A program made the position numbers and the translations under genes. From Arthrobacter sp. MYb213 (lineage in GTDB: Bacteria; Actinomycetota; Actinomycetes; Actinomycetales; Micrococcaceae): 64,000 bases of DNA. Shown piece after piece: positions 28,401-36,209 of the stretch. The notes beneath the pieces were generated by a model, which saw only the letters and a list, made by a program, of their open reading frames with translations, was not told the origin of the DNA and ran no database searches. The first letter of the stretch is position 1. Every line of letters begins with the position of its first letter. Location of the stretch: contig NZ_PCQA01000001.1 in the NCBI RefSeq assembly GCF_002979915.1, forward strand, positions 744,001-808,000, in the 5' to 3' direction.

Positions 28401-29830
28401 AGAAGGTCCAGTCCTTCGTAGTTGACGAGGCTGCCGGCGTACCCGAGTAGGAACTCTCCAGCTCGTTTTTTAGTAACGACTGAGGAGCGTTCAGCCGGCA
28501 ACGGAACATACTGGAAAATATTTGCGGCGTTAGGCAGGATTGAGATATTCGCTTTGGTCGCTCCGCGTGATATCAGTTCTTCACGGACTTCTTCGGTGAT
28601 TGCGAAAACTTGATCAGCTTCGTTTGCCACGAGTGCTTCAAGATTGCGTGCGAGTTCAAATCGCTCTGAGTTTAGCCAAGTATCGTTGTCAGCTGCCGCG
28701 GTGATTTCCCAGAGCCCACGGACCTCGTAAATAAACGGAATCCCGAGTCGTCGCGCAGCGATGAGTGCTGGTAGTGCAGTGATGTGGTTCGAAGCTGAAA
28801 CGATAACTGCGGGACGATTCATCATCGCTTCGCGCACGTAGATGTCAGCCGCAAGTTGGACAAATTTGTCTAGCGGATCGTCACGGAGTGACACCCCAGG
28901 ATTAAAGTGGGTCTTAACTCCCTGGAAGTCACGGATCAGTCGCTTCTGCGATGGAGCTTTCTTCGTTACCTTAGAATCCCATGGGTAACCCGGACGGGCA
29001 GCTATAAACAGATCCATTCCGGTGTCAATAACAGCCTTGGTGATGCCCGTCGTGCGAGTTGAGTATCCATTGCTGTTGAACTCACCGGTACTGTGTGCAC
29101 AGTACATCACTTTGTCCGATTGCGAGATATATGCCGGCGTGGATGTCCTTGGTGGGACAGAGGGCAATACTTTTAGCAGTCTTGCCTGGCCCATGACCTG
29201 GAGCTGAAGCGGACCAAAATTCTTCGGTGCATCGGGCACGGCAAGAAGCAAGCGTAAAGCATCTGCTGGTTCAGTAATTTTCCCAAGATCACGGTACTTT
29301 TCGACTTCCAGCTTCGCGATTTGCTGGATACTAGGTTCATGGAGTTCACTTGAACTAGCCGACGTAACGGCTGAGTCAGTAGGTGCCAGTTCTTTTTGCG
29401 GGTTAATAGCAGCTACTGGGGTTACCACCGCAGACTTTTTGCTGAATGGGGTTTTTATCCCTCGCGCCGCTCGAACTACCGGATGATCACGTAAATTCTC
29501 ATACGCGAGCTTAAACTTCTCGGCACGTGCATTTTCGTTTGCTAGTTGGGTCTTCAAAGTTGCAGCCATGCGACTGAACTTTTGCCTTTCAACTTCTGTC
29601 CTCTTGATTGTAGTTTGATGTCGAGCAATCAACCCGTTTACTTTAACTAACTGCTTCCGAAGCGTCTCGTTCTCTGCTTTAAATGTCCGGTATTGGGACT
29701 CAAACTTCACCAAATCGGCGAGCATCGCTTGTTCGATGTCCTCGCCGTGTATTTCATATCGCTTGCGAATGGCAAATAACTGGGCCCTAGAAGCCGTTGG
29801 CGAATCAGAACTCTGTCTTGAGGATTTCAA
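25415..29830 (-). CDS. Giant multi-module glycosyltransferase (coiled coil, GT4, CgeB-like, degenerate GT2, GT-B)
   Basis: A 1471-residue protein with five parts. Residues 25-110 are a charged coiled coil. Residues 240-640 are a GT4 transferase (EFNSNGYSTRTTG, YEVRGLWEITAAAD, GSLVNYEGLDLLV, LKPIEAMAAGRPVIGSDV). Residues 655-960 are a CgeB-like module (DVLFVESAWAGNSETW, IPTIFWNKEDPVHF). Residues 975-1125 look like a worn-out GT2 domain without a DxD motif. Residues 1145-1471 are a second GT-B transferase (NILIAGHDLKFAGQIM, FVGMVPQMKRFDLVLDLLEAL). The start is TTG with GGAG eight bases before it. No signal peptide or membrane segment is seen, so it is probably a cytosolic multi-step glycan assembly enzyme. 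Each module has a paralogue elsewhere in this cluster. Confidence 0.8.
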   Translation of the reverse strand: MKSSRQSSDSPTASRAQLFAIRKRYEIHGEDIEQAMLADLVKFESQYRTFKAENETLRKQLVKVNGLIARHQTTIKRTEVERQKFSRMAATLKTQLANENARAEKFKLAYENLRDHPVVRAARGIKTPFSKKSAVVTPVAAINPQKELAPTDSAVTSASSSELHEPSIQQIAKLEVEKYRDLGKITEPADALRLLLAVPDAPKNFGPLQLQVMGQARLLKVLPSVPPRTSTPAYISQSDKVMYCAHSTGEFNSNGYSTRTTGITKAVIDTGMDLFIAARPGYPWDSKVTKKAPSQKRLIRDFQGVKTHFNPGVSLRDDPLDKFVQLAADIYVREAMMNRPAVIVSASNHITALPALIAARRLGIPFIYEVRGLWEITAAADNDTWLNSERFELARNLEALVANEADQVFAITEEVREELISRGATKANISILPNAANIFQYVPLPAERSSVVTKKRAGEFLLGYAGSLVNYEGLDLLVDSIAGLPEEFNHIGALIVGDGKALPALKQQVAELGLDERIRFTGREPNEKINDYLAIFDAVVCPRKSNIVTELVSPLKPIEAMAAGRPVIGSDVSPIATLLGTDSERGLLFAADNVDSLTEQITKLARDPKLGQNIGRRARQWTVETRTWPIVAQTFTEHVRTVQKRSSTGKKLKDIRMAIIADEFTTSTLKREVNLVAPTPDNWRQILQSQPIDVLFVESAWAGNSETWTRKVGYYDDDQCSDLDALTKYCRENGIPTIFWNKEDPVHFNRFRRTAQLFDVVLTTDANCLEDYWENRGGYMRALGSLPFWAQAEIHNPSGSTRPYSHSVAYGGSYYGERYAERSQELRVILEGARKQGLTIYDRQADNPDSPYNFPSALQPFVQGGLTYDQMVEAYKSHPVHVNVNSVNGSPTMFSRRVFEIAACGTPLISGKSFGVTWMFDGTVPVVRSREESELITSLWMQSEADRVMDAWAPMRITFQKHLAHHRLALALRMAGIAVEIPTLPTLGLELETLDEDIVEQILASSVRPCEVYVSRTEENSAAIDTLKSYGIQSVAPGNPRQAEVSVSRVEKVLGDSHLLEDLLIAYEYGGASSVEASEQDLNVRGLSLWLKDEPSLDSPLLKMEQANDPSRQFHLRLRRPFNVLQEQNSHATSTGANVTTGERNILIAGHDLKFAGQIMKSVEGHGHKLSVDQWAGHAQHDSELSSQLLEDADTVFCEWSLGNLAWYSKHVNANQRLVSRFHSQELFTDYPNKVKFKNVDLIIFVSELIRGMAIQKFGIPEEKTCVIPNSVDTSKLDLPKDPDARFVLGFVGMVPQMKRFDLVLDLLEALRTKDERFTLRVKGKRPEDYPWMAAREDEMAFYDAQYARIENSPLLQGAVIFDPQGDDMAQWYQQIGVAVSTSDFESFHFTLADGAASRALPVGLAWPGSEWLYPKEWLFTDTELAANRIADIVSNRDRLDTSVEEARQFTVENYDVEKIMAQLTAVIEKN

Positions 29831-30027
29831 CTAAGATACTCCGTCTACGAAACTGTCACGAATAGTTATAAGTCTACTCAATCGACTGTAGGTTACGCAT
29901 GCAGCATACATTTGTCGGAGCTGCCTTGATCCTTACTAGGGCGTTACTTGCTTGACAAAATATTGAGGAACCTCCAACGACCTCCCACTTCTCGATGCAG
30001 GACTTGTAGAAATCATTGGCTCTATTA

Positions 30028-31851
30028 TCAAGCGTTATAAATCCAAGAACCCGAGAACCAAACACTTGCCGTGAAAGTTCGCCATACATACTTTGCAAAC
30101 TCACGATGCACCGTCGAATAGGTTTGTTCTTCGCCAGAGGCCACGAGATCGACGTTAAGAATAAATTTAGAGTCCAAATGGCTTGCGACGAACGGCCAAT
30201 TGTCAAGTTCAATCAGCTGTTGACATAGGCTCGTGATGAAGGGTTTCGATAGTTCTTCGCCTTCCCCCTCGACTCCATCGAGATCTGGTGCAACTTTACT
30301 TGCACTTGGGAGTTCAACTGGCTGGATGCGCTGATCGTATGAATCACCTGACAGCTCAGCATTGGCTCCCCCACTTTCGAATCTCCAGGACGAACCATGA
30401 AAACTAAGATTCAATGACTCCGGCCAAATCTTTCGTAAAGCGACAAAAAGTGCCTTCTCCGAGACCTTCTCCGCCATTGACAGCCGGTCGCAGATTGCAG
30501 TGACTCGCATATCACTAATCGGATACACGATCTTTGCATCTTGTGCATAGTGATTAATATGCGATTGCATATACCGACCCGAACGAAACTCACGTGCAAA
30601 CAGGTAAAGTTTCTCTAATTCGCTACTCGCTGACACATTTTTACGCCATGACGTAAGGAATTCTCCATGCTGCTCACTTAACGCGCTCCGCAGAATCCCT
30701 GACGATTGCTTCTCTAACATTAAAGTTGTGTATTCAGGTGTGTTCCTTAAGAGCTTCGCCATACCACCTTTCCAAAGTGGCCATTGGCCGAGCGCAATTG
30801 CTTCCCCAAAAAATTCTGGAGCGGCACCTAAATACTGCGATAAATGGGCTTCCGATGGTGGAATTCCCAAGCATCGCTTAATAACATTGGCTGTTCTAAC
30901 TGCAGCGGTGTCACCAATTTCGAAAGATGGTCGTCCAATGTCGTGTCTGATACCAGTTATTGAAGCCAGTTTGGCAGAAAGGTGCGTTTCTAAGTCCGAG
31001 TTCGTGCCGTAAGTGACCGCCCTAACCTCGGCCTCTGTGTTTTTTAGCGCACCCAACAGCATCCTCGAATCTTTCCCCCCACTCAGCCGTAACTGAAGCC
31101 TACGATCCTCCAGTTGCGTAACAGCATCGGCGGTTGAGTCGGTCAAAGCATCAGCCAAAGCTTCGCCGCCTTCAACAGTCGTATGCTCAACAGAAAAATC
31201 TGGCACTAACCCGTGTGGAAAATCAGTTAGGGCTATCTCCCCATCGATTATCTTCAGCGCCCGATCTACGGGCAGTGTAAGAACATCTGCAAAAGGAGTG
31301 TTCCCCTCTAACGAGTATCCATAATTCAAATATTCTAGAAAATATGGATAACTTAGTGATAATCGAGTATCCGAAATTTCAGAGAGAGCAAGCGCGATTA
31401 GCAACGGACGGTTCGATACGAAGTTAAAACCATATTTAGTAGCATAATGAATAGGCTCCAGAGCCGGAGTCGTATTCCATGCAAAAATCCTGTTCATATA
31501 GCGGTCGCCAAACGCCGCACAATAAGTACCCCATATTGGCTTCTGGTACGCCAGCTGACCGCCAATCAGTCGGACGGCAGAGTTGACACCTTGAGCACTA
31601 TGAAAATCGGAAGCGACAGTCCAGTAGTCTCCAGTAGATACTTGGCTTGGAACCTCACGGCCTCTCGACATTGCGAACGTTCCATATTTACTCGCCAAAG
31701 CATGAAGAGTATTATTCATCGACGAGTGACCAATAGAGTAATTCTCAAAATTGGAAAACGTAGTGGATAATAGATTTCCGATAAATTCATTCAGATTGGT
31801 AGTGTCCTTCAAACGTTCTGCCGACGGACTAATGATTAAAAACTCGCTCAT
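30028..31851 (-). CDS. Asparagine-synthetase-like ATP-dependent ligase lacking the glutaminase cysteine
   Basis: A 607-residue protein from the ATG that overlaps the upstream stop (ATGA). Residues 210-480 hold the synthetase fold with the PP-loop LRLSGGKDSRMLLGAL near residue 255, which binds ATP, and DIRHDIGRP-like downstream contacts. The N-terminal half resembles a degraded Ntn domain (WGTYCAAFGDRYMNRIFAWN, YGFNFVSNRPLLIAL). Residue 2 is Ser rather than the Cys nucleophile, so glutamine-dependent ammonia release is unlikely. The family includes amidotransferases of uronic-acid O-antigens and beta-lactam-synthetase-like enzymes. With wecB and wecC nearby, amide or peptide-like modification of a uronic acid is a reasonable inference, unproven. 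The region is AT-rich. Confidence 0.75.
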   Translation of the reverse strand: MSEFLIISPSAERLKDTTNLNEFIGNLLSTTFSNFENYSIGHSSMNNTLHALASKYGTFAMSRGREVPSQVSTGDYWTVASDFHSAQGVNSAVRLIGGQLAYQKPIWGTYCAAFGDRYMNRIFAWNTTPALEPIHYATKYGFNFVSNRPLLIALALSEISDTRLSLSYPYFLEYLNYGYSLEGNTPFADVLTLPVDRALKIIDGEIALTDFPHGLVPDFSVEHTTVEGGEALADALTDSTADAVTQLEDRRLQLRLSGGKDSRMLLGALKNTEAEVRAVTYGTNSDLETHLSAKLASITGIRHDIGRPSFEIGDTAAVRTANVIKRCLGIPPSEAHLSQYLGAAPEFFGEAIALGQWPLWKGGMAKLLRNTPEYTTLMLEKQSSGILRSALSEQHGEFLTSWRKNVSASSELEKLYLFAREFRSGRYMQSHINHYAQDAKIVYPISDMRVTAICDRLSMAEKVSEKALFVALRKIWPESLNLSFHGSSWRFESGGANAELSGDSYDQRIQPVELPSASKVAPDLDGVEGEGEELSKPFITSLCQQLIELDNWPFVASHLDSKFILNVDLVASGEEQTYSTVHREFAKYVWRTFTASVWFSGSWIYNA

Positions 31852-34028
31852 GCCATTTCCTTTCCTTGTATCAGTGAAGCCCACAGTTCCGTTCCTACCG
31901 TTACGTCGTACTTAGAAGCTTGTGACTTTGCTCTTAGCATGAGACTTTCACGAGCTTCTGGATCACGGAGCAATAGGATCGCTTCAGTCATCTCATCCAA
32001 GGAATCGTAAACAAAATCGTCCGAAAAGATCTGTGAAGCGCCCGCTCGTTCCCATACCACAGGGACTGCTCCGCCCGCCATTCCTTCAATCGGGGCTAAA
32101 TGAAAACTCTCCCGTGTACTACTCGATAGAACAACACCTATCTTCCTAAACCACGACCCCATGTCTGGACCGAAATCTTCGAAAACTACAGCTTTTGACA
32201 ACGCTGCGTTAGAGGCAATTTCTGTGAAGAATTCTTCATAAGCGAATCGTTGCAGTCCTTTGTTCCATTCATATGGATATTCCCAAGGCATACGGCCTCG
32301 GATGTGAAGGGTGTAACGATCATCTTCTTGTAGCAGCTTTTTCAGTAGCTTTAACGCTCGATCCGGACGTTTAATAAAAGGAACGATTCCCACGAGACCT
32401 ATGCGGAACTCGGAACCCCTGCTCTTTGGCCTGTCCAGATCAAGGGAGTCGATTAGATTAGGGATCACAGCGATTTTTTCCCGCGGCCAATCCGTTGACT
32501 CTAAAGTCTGCGTCGCGTATAAATCAGATACACATAATACTCGCTCAACGTTATCGATATTTATATTTCTCAGCCAAGCACCACGGAGCTCAAAAGCGTG
32601 TAATCGTATAAAAAGCTTTTGGGAATCCTGAATATTTTGTGAATACCAAACAGCATTCGGTCCCGCCCATTCGCAAATGACAAAATCAGCAGAAGCTAGT
32701 AGCTCTATACTTTTCTTTTCATCATGCTTGTGGAGGCTTTCCCACTTATCAATCGATAATTCAACGCCAGGTAACGCTTCAAAAAACTGGATTAGCTCGC
32801 CAGCAAATTTTAGATCGTGCCCGGCGATGAGTATCTTTGCTGGTTGTTCTTGGTCTTCATAAGAATTGATAATCGGTAAATCACGTTCAAAATAGTTTCT
32901 AAATCGAGTTGCTGCTGCTCGCATCGAATACTGCTTTACACAGTTTCGAACCTTTGAGCGATAACAACGAATCTCGCCACGATTTGCTGATACCACTTCT
33001 ACTAAACTGGAAATATCGTCACGAACGAAGAACGGGTAATCCGTGCCAAAGATTTCTTCATGTGCTCGTGTGCGATTAATTATTGGAGGAACTCCCGAAG
33101 CGGCATATTCCAGCGCCTTAGTAGATATTTCCATACTAGAATCTAGCGCAGAGGTCCGCCACCCAAGACCAAGATCAGCTTTGCGAATTCGTTTCATCGT
33201 CTCAAGACGGCTAAGCCCACCAAGCCATTTAACCTCAGAACCAAATATACTTTTTTCCATCTTTTCGTGCCAACTTGGATCACGACGACTCTGCTGGAAT
33301 TTATTGCCGATCATTGTAATCTCTATGTGTAAGTTCTGCTGCTTAAACGCATTTGGGAGCGATAACATTTCATAGGTTTTCCAATCTTCGGCAAACTTTC
33401 CTGCATACACCATCTCAACCGGTGAATTCGGTTCGAGATTCGCCTCAACTACGCGGTCATCATACTCATCAAAGTAAATATCAGGAACCATCGGTAACAT
33501 TAAACGCGTTTTCCCCGCTGCTTGCGGACATAACGCTTCGAGATATGCACGCGATTCTTCTGTCTGAGAGAATAATCGATACGCCCGATCTGATATTAAT
33601 CTCAGATCAGATAGTGCCTGGTCCGTAACTTTGTCGATCGGGAAAGGTAAGTCCGTAACATAGAGCCAAGATTTATGATGTAGTTTATCGGACATCGCTA
33701 GGAACTTGCACACAGTCATGCCACGCGCAATAATCGCGTTGAAGCGAACAGTTGAATCCAGTCCAAGTATCCGCTGTGCCGCTTTACGAGGGCTTAATGA
33801 AACTTCTTGATTTTCCGACGTTAGCTCTGATGGCGCATGAAGCACAAAATTTTCGTTTTCTCGAAGTGCAGCAAGTGAATCATTTTTCAGCACCTTCGTT
33901 TTAAGTAAGACATGCACTTCAGCGTCGGCCAACAATAAAGCTTCGGAAATTGACGTGAGCCAAATGGCTGAACCGTCAATGATGTTCAAATTTACGTCAC
34001 CGTAAACCAGTATCTTCCGTTTGCTCAT
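31848..34028 (-). CDS. Tandem double GT-B glycosyltransferase
   Basis: A 726-residue protein made of two GT-B units. Residues 1-370 contain KILVYGDVNLNIIDGSAIWL, EMVYAGKFAEDWKTYEML and KALEYAASGVPPIINR, a GT4-like transferase. Residues 395-726 contain AKILIAGHDLKFAGELIQFF, FVICEWAGPNAVWYSQNI, RIGLVGIVPFIKRPDRALKLL and ESFHLAPIEGMAGGAVPVV. This second unit is clearly paralogous to the C-terminal unit of the 1471-residue protein. It follows the membrane coiled-coil gene by one base and overlaps the asparagine-synthetase-like gene by ATGA, so the three are tightly coupled. Substrates are unknown. Confidence 0.82.
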   Translation of the reverse strand: MSKRKILVYGDVNLNIIDGSAIWLTSISEALLLADAEVHVLLKTKVLKNDSLAALRENENFVLHAPSELTSENQEVSLSPRKAAQRILGLDSTVRFNAIIARGMTVCKFLAMSDKLHHKSWLYVTDLPFPIDKVTDQALSDLRLISDRAYRLFSQTEESRAYLEALCPQAAGKTRLMLPMVPDIYFDEYDDRVVEANLEPNSPVEMVYAGKFAEDWKTYEMLSLPNAFKQQNLHIEITMIGNKFQQSRRDPSWHEKMEKSIFGSEVKWLGGLSRLETMKRIRKADLGLGWRTSALDSSMEISTKALEYAASGVPPIINRTRAHEEIFGTDYPFFVRDDISSLVEVVSANRGEIRCYRSKVRNCVKQYSMRAAATRFRNYFERDLPIINSYEDQEQPAKILIAGHDLKFAGELIQFFEALPGVELSIDKWESLHKHDEKKSIELLASADFVICEWAGPNAVWYSQNIQDSQKLFIRLHAFELRGAWLRNINIDNVERVLCVSDLYATQTLESTDWPREKIAVIPNLIDSLDLDRPKSRGSEFRIGLVGIVPFIKRPDRALKLLKKLLQEDDRYTLHIRGRMPWEYPYEWNKGLQRFAYEEFFTEIASNAALSKAVVFEDFGPDMGSWFRKIGVVLSSSTRESFHLAPIEGMAGGAVPVVWERAGASQIFSDDFVYDSLDEMTEAILLLRDPEARESLMLRAKSQASKYDVTVGTELWASLIQGKEMA

Positions 34029-34029
34029 T

Positions 34030-35190
34030 TTACTTCACCTGTTCTTTTAGAAACATCTGCAAATTCCGCGGCAAGGTTAAGTCTGCGTCAACGGCCCAGT
34101 CCTCTTCGAAGTCCGAGGTGGTTATGCATGAATCAACTCTGTTTTGTAAGCTAGTTGAGAATGTATTAGCCGAATGCACGCTTCCTACTAAGAAAGAAAA
34201 TCCTTGTTTCTCTCTAGTAAAGGTGATGAGGTCAGATAACGCTTGGTAAATACGTGTTCCTGACGATGACAGAGAAGATGCCCAAAGACCGCTTTCCAAG
34301 ACCGAAGCTTCAATAATCAAGATAGGTATGCTGCACGTTTCATCGTCAGTAAGGATGTTGTTTATTACATGAGTCCCCAGAGAAGGGTGAAGACTAACTG
34401 GCTTTTTACCCAGATTTTCGAAAATAAATGCTTTAATTTCTGGGCTACCAATAACAAATGGCGTTAGAACAGGCTTACCGGCCAATCGATTGTAGATCTT
34501 TCGCGTCCGCTCCGGATCTTCTTGAACACTCGCAGCACCACGCCCAAAAAGGCTTCGTACGTTGCTCGTCAACGTATTGGCGCTGGTCTCACTTCTGAGT
34601 GGCGCCGAAACAGACACAGGCCCAATTTTAGATTGGATTCCCGAAACGTCTCGGGCAAGTTTTTCTAGGGCTAAACGGTTAAGAGTATCACTCGAATCAA
34701 TTAGTGATTTTACATTCCTGTTTGATTCCTCCAGAGAATCTGAAAAACTTTTAGATAAATACCCTAATTCATAAGTTATTTTATTTTCGATAATGTACTG
34801 ACGTTGTTGAGTTTTATTTAATTCATTTACAAAAGATTCCTCCAAATATTTCCTATTTAGAGATACCGCACTTTCGACCCCTTCGCTTATGCTGGACCGA
34901 TGCGAAACGATTGAAGATTTCAATTCTTGAATTTCAGAATAAACATGCGACGTTAAGCCACCTAGCCTCTCTAAGTCCTTTTTCATCACCCCATCGATTC
35001 TTCTGGATAAATATGATTTATCCAGATTAATTTGTACCAATAGTATAATTGCGGATAAAGAAATTAAAACGCAAATTATAGCGGTTGAAAAATTAGAAGT
35101 TACAGTGGCGATAACCAAGAATGCTACCACCCCAAGAAAAGCGAGTGTACATGCGAATAGTCGCGTTTTTCTATCTAAATACCGAAACAT
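34030..35190 (-). CDS. Membrane-anchored coiled-coil protein with CgeB-like C-terminal domain
   Basis: A 386-residue protein not matching a characterised family I recognise. Residues 11-31 and 33-53 are two transmembrane helices. Residues 60-190 are a polar, heptad-like coiled coil (VMKKDLERLGGLTSHVYSEI, LNKTQQRQYIIENKITYELG). A Pro/Ser hinge follows. Residues 245-386 form an alpha/beta domain in which IPILIIEASVLESGLW and SCITTSDFEEDW resemble the LFVESAWAG...W and VLTTDANCLEDYW stretches of the CgeB-like modules nearby. It may therefore be a membrane scaffold that recruits or positions the cytosolic transferases; this is inference from architecture. Base composition is notably AT-rich. Confidence 0.6.
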   Translation of the reverse strand: MFRYLDRKTRLFACTLAFLGVVAFLVIATVTSNFSTAIICVLISLSAIILLVQINLDKSYLSRRIDGVMKKDLERLGGLTSHVYSEIQELKSSIVSHRSSISEGVESAVSLNRKYLEESFVNELNKTQQRQYIIENKITYELGYLSKSFSDSLEESNRNVKSLIDSSDTLNRLALEKLARDVSGIQSKIGPVSVSAPLRSETSANTLTSNVRSLFGRGAASVQEDPERTRKIYNRLAGKPVLTPFVIGSPEIKAFIFENLGKKPVSLHPSLGTHVINNILTDDETCSIPILIIEASVLESGLWASSLSSSGTRIYQALSDLITFTREKQGFSFLVGSVHSANTFSTSLQNRVDSCITTSDFEEDWAVDADLTLPRNLQMFLKEQVK

Positions 35191-35270
35191 TAATTACCCC
35201 TTTCATATATTCGTTATCGAAGTACGTGGTTCGATAAATTGTAAGCTAAAGTAAAATGGATTGTTATGTT

Positions 35271-36209
35271 TCAAACACCTTGGTTGGATGACCAAGACTT
35301 GAAAAATTCTCCAGCGTAGGTTTTGCTGGGAGATTGCACGAAATTCAACTCGTACAGGGCCGAATTCCACGAGCGCGGATTTTTTGCCGCGAATACAGCT
35401 CGTAGAATTCTCCTAAATAGATCCACTGGCGGCGCGATGTGCCCTGGTCCCCAATCGTCCAATAATAAGAATAGATTGTTTGGAGATGTATCCAGACCGC
35501 GGACCCAAGGCGCCAAATGCCTATCGCGATGATGACCATCTCGAATATTCTGTAAATATGCAATTTTATTGGGGAAACCATCACGATATAACTTGGTAAG
35601 ATCGCTGGTGATATTTACGTTATCAAGATCTAATGAGTCCCATGCCATTTCTGTATAATTGTCAACTGCGAACTTTGTATAGTTACCGATTTTTGTTTGC
35701 GGATTTGCAACGAGCGCTAAGGACTCGGGGAATAAATAAGAGTAATAGAGGGCTGCAAAGCCACCACCTGATGCGCCAAAGAATATAAGTTTTTCGGCAG
35801 TTCTCACACTGCTCAAAATATGACGGATCACTCCGGGAAGCTGTATCTGCAATCGTTGATGTTGATTCCCCGCAAACCATGCTAATTCAAGACCAAGGGC
35901 GAGAGAGGGATCGGATACGGCAATTATGTTGGCATCCAGTCCTTCCATCATGCTCATCCCAGAAAACACAGGATATGATTTCCAAGTCTTGGACTGCGCG
36001 GCATGAAAAATCACAATTGTGTTTTTGGACCCGCGATCTTCGAAATAAACGTCTAGGTACCCGGTTCCATACTTTATTGTTGAAATGCCTGGGAGCGCTT
36101 CTTGAGAGAAAAATGACTGAAGACTGGAATAATCGTTTTGTTTGAATGAAAACCGTGCTAAGTTGCGCGCTAGTTTTTTCTTCTGAATCCCATTTACATT
36201 CTGGTTCAT
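35271..36209 (-). CDS. Alpha/beta-hydrolase-like protein with intact nucleophile elbow
   Basis: A 312-residue protein with an alpha/beta-hydrolase core. A strand with IFHAAQSKTWKSYPVF is followed by LIFFGASGGGFAALYYS near residue 145, the nucleophile elbow with Ser. A late Gly-His (GPGHIAPP, near residue 265) could supply the catalytic His, and RDGHHRDRHLAPWV precedes it. There is no signal peptide, so it is likely cytosolic. The start ATG overlaps the stop of its paralogue upstream. In a glycan cluster, an acyl-transfer or esterase role on the sugar chain is plausible, comparable to Asp2-type enzymes. The gene is AT-rich relative to flanking housekeeping genes. Confidence 0.62.
   Translation of the reverse strand: MNQNVNGIQKKKLARNLARFSFKQNDYSSLQSFFSQEALPGISTIKYGTGYLDVYFEDRGSKNTIVIFHAAQSKTWKSYPVFSGMSMMEGLDANIIAVSDPSLALGLELAWFAGNQHQRLQIQLPGVIRHILSSVRTAEKLIFFGASGGGFAALYYSYLFPESLALVANPQTKIGNYTKFAVDNYTEMAWDSLDLDNVNITSDLTKLYRDGFPNKIAYLQNIRDGHHRDRHLAPWVRGLDTSPNNLFLLLDDWGPGHIAPPVDLFRRILRAVFAAKNPRSWNSALYELNFVQSPSKTYAGEFFKSWSSNQGV

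Noticed and set aside
29874-30212. Minus-strand 112-codon frame after the asparagine-synthetase-like gene
   Set aside because: It overlaps that gene in another frame and its composition is not protein-like; treated as a shadow, not a frameshifted continuation.
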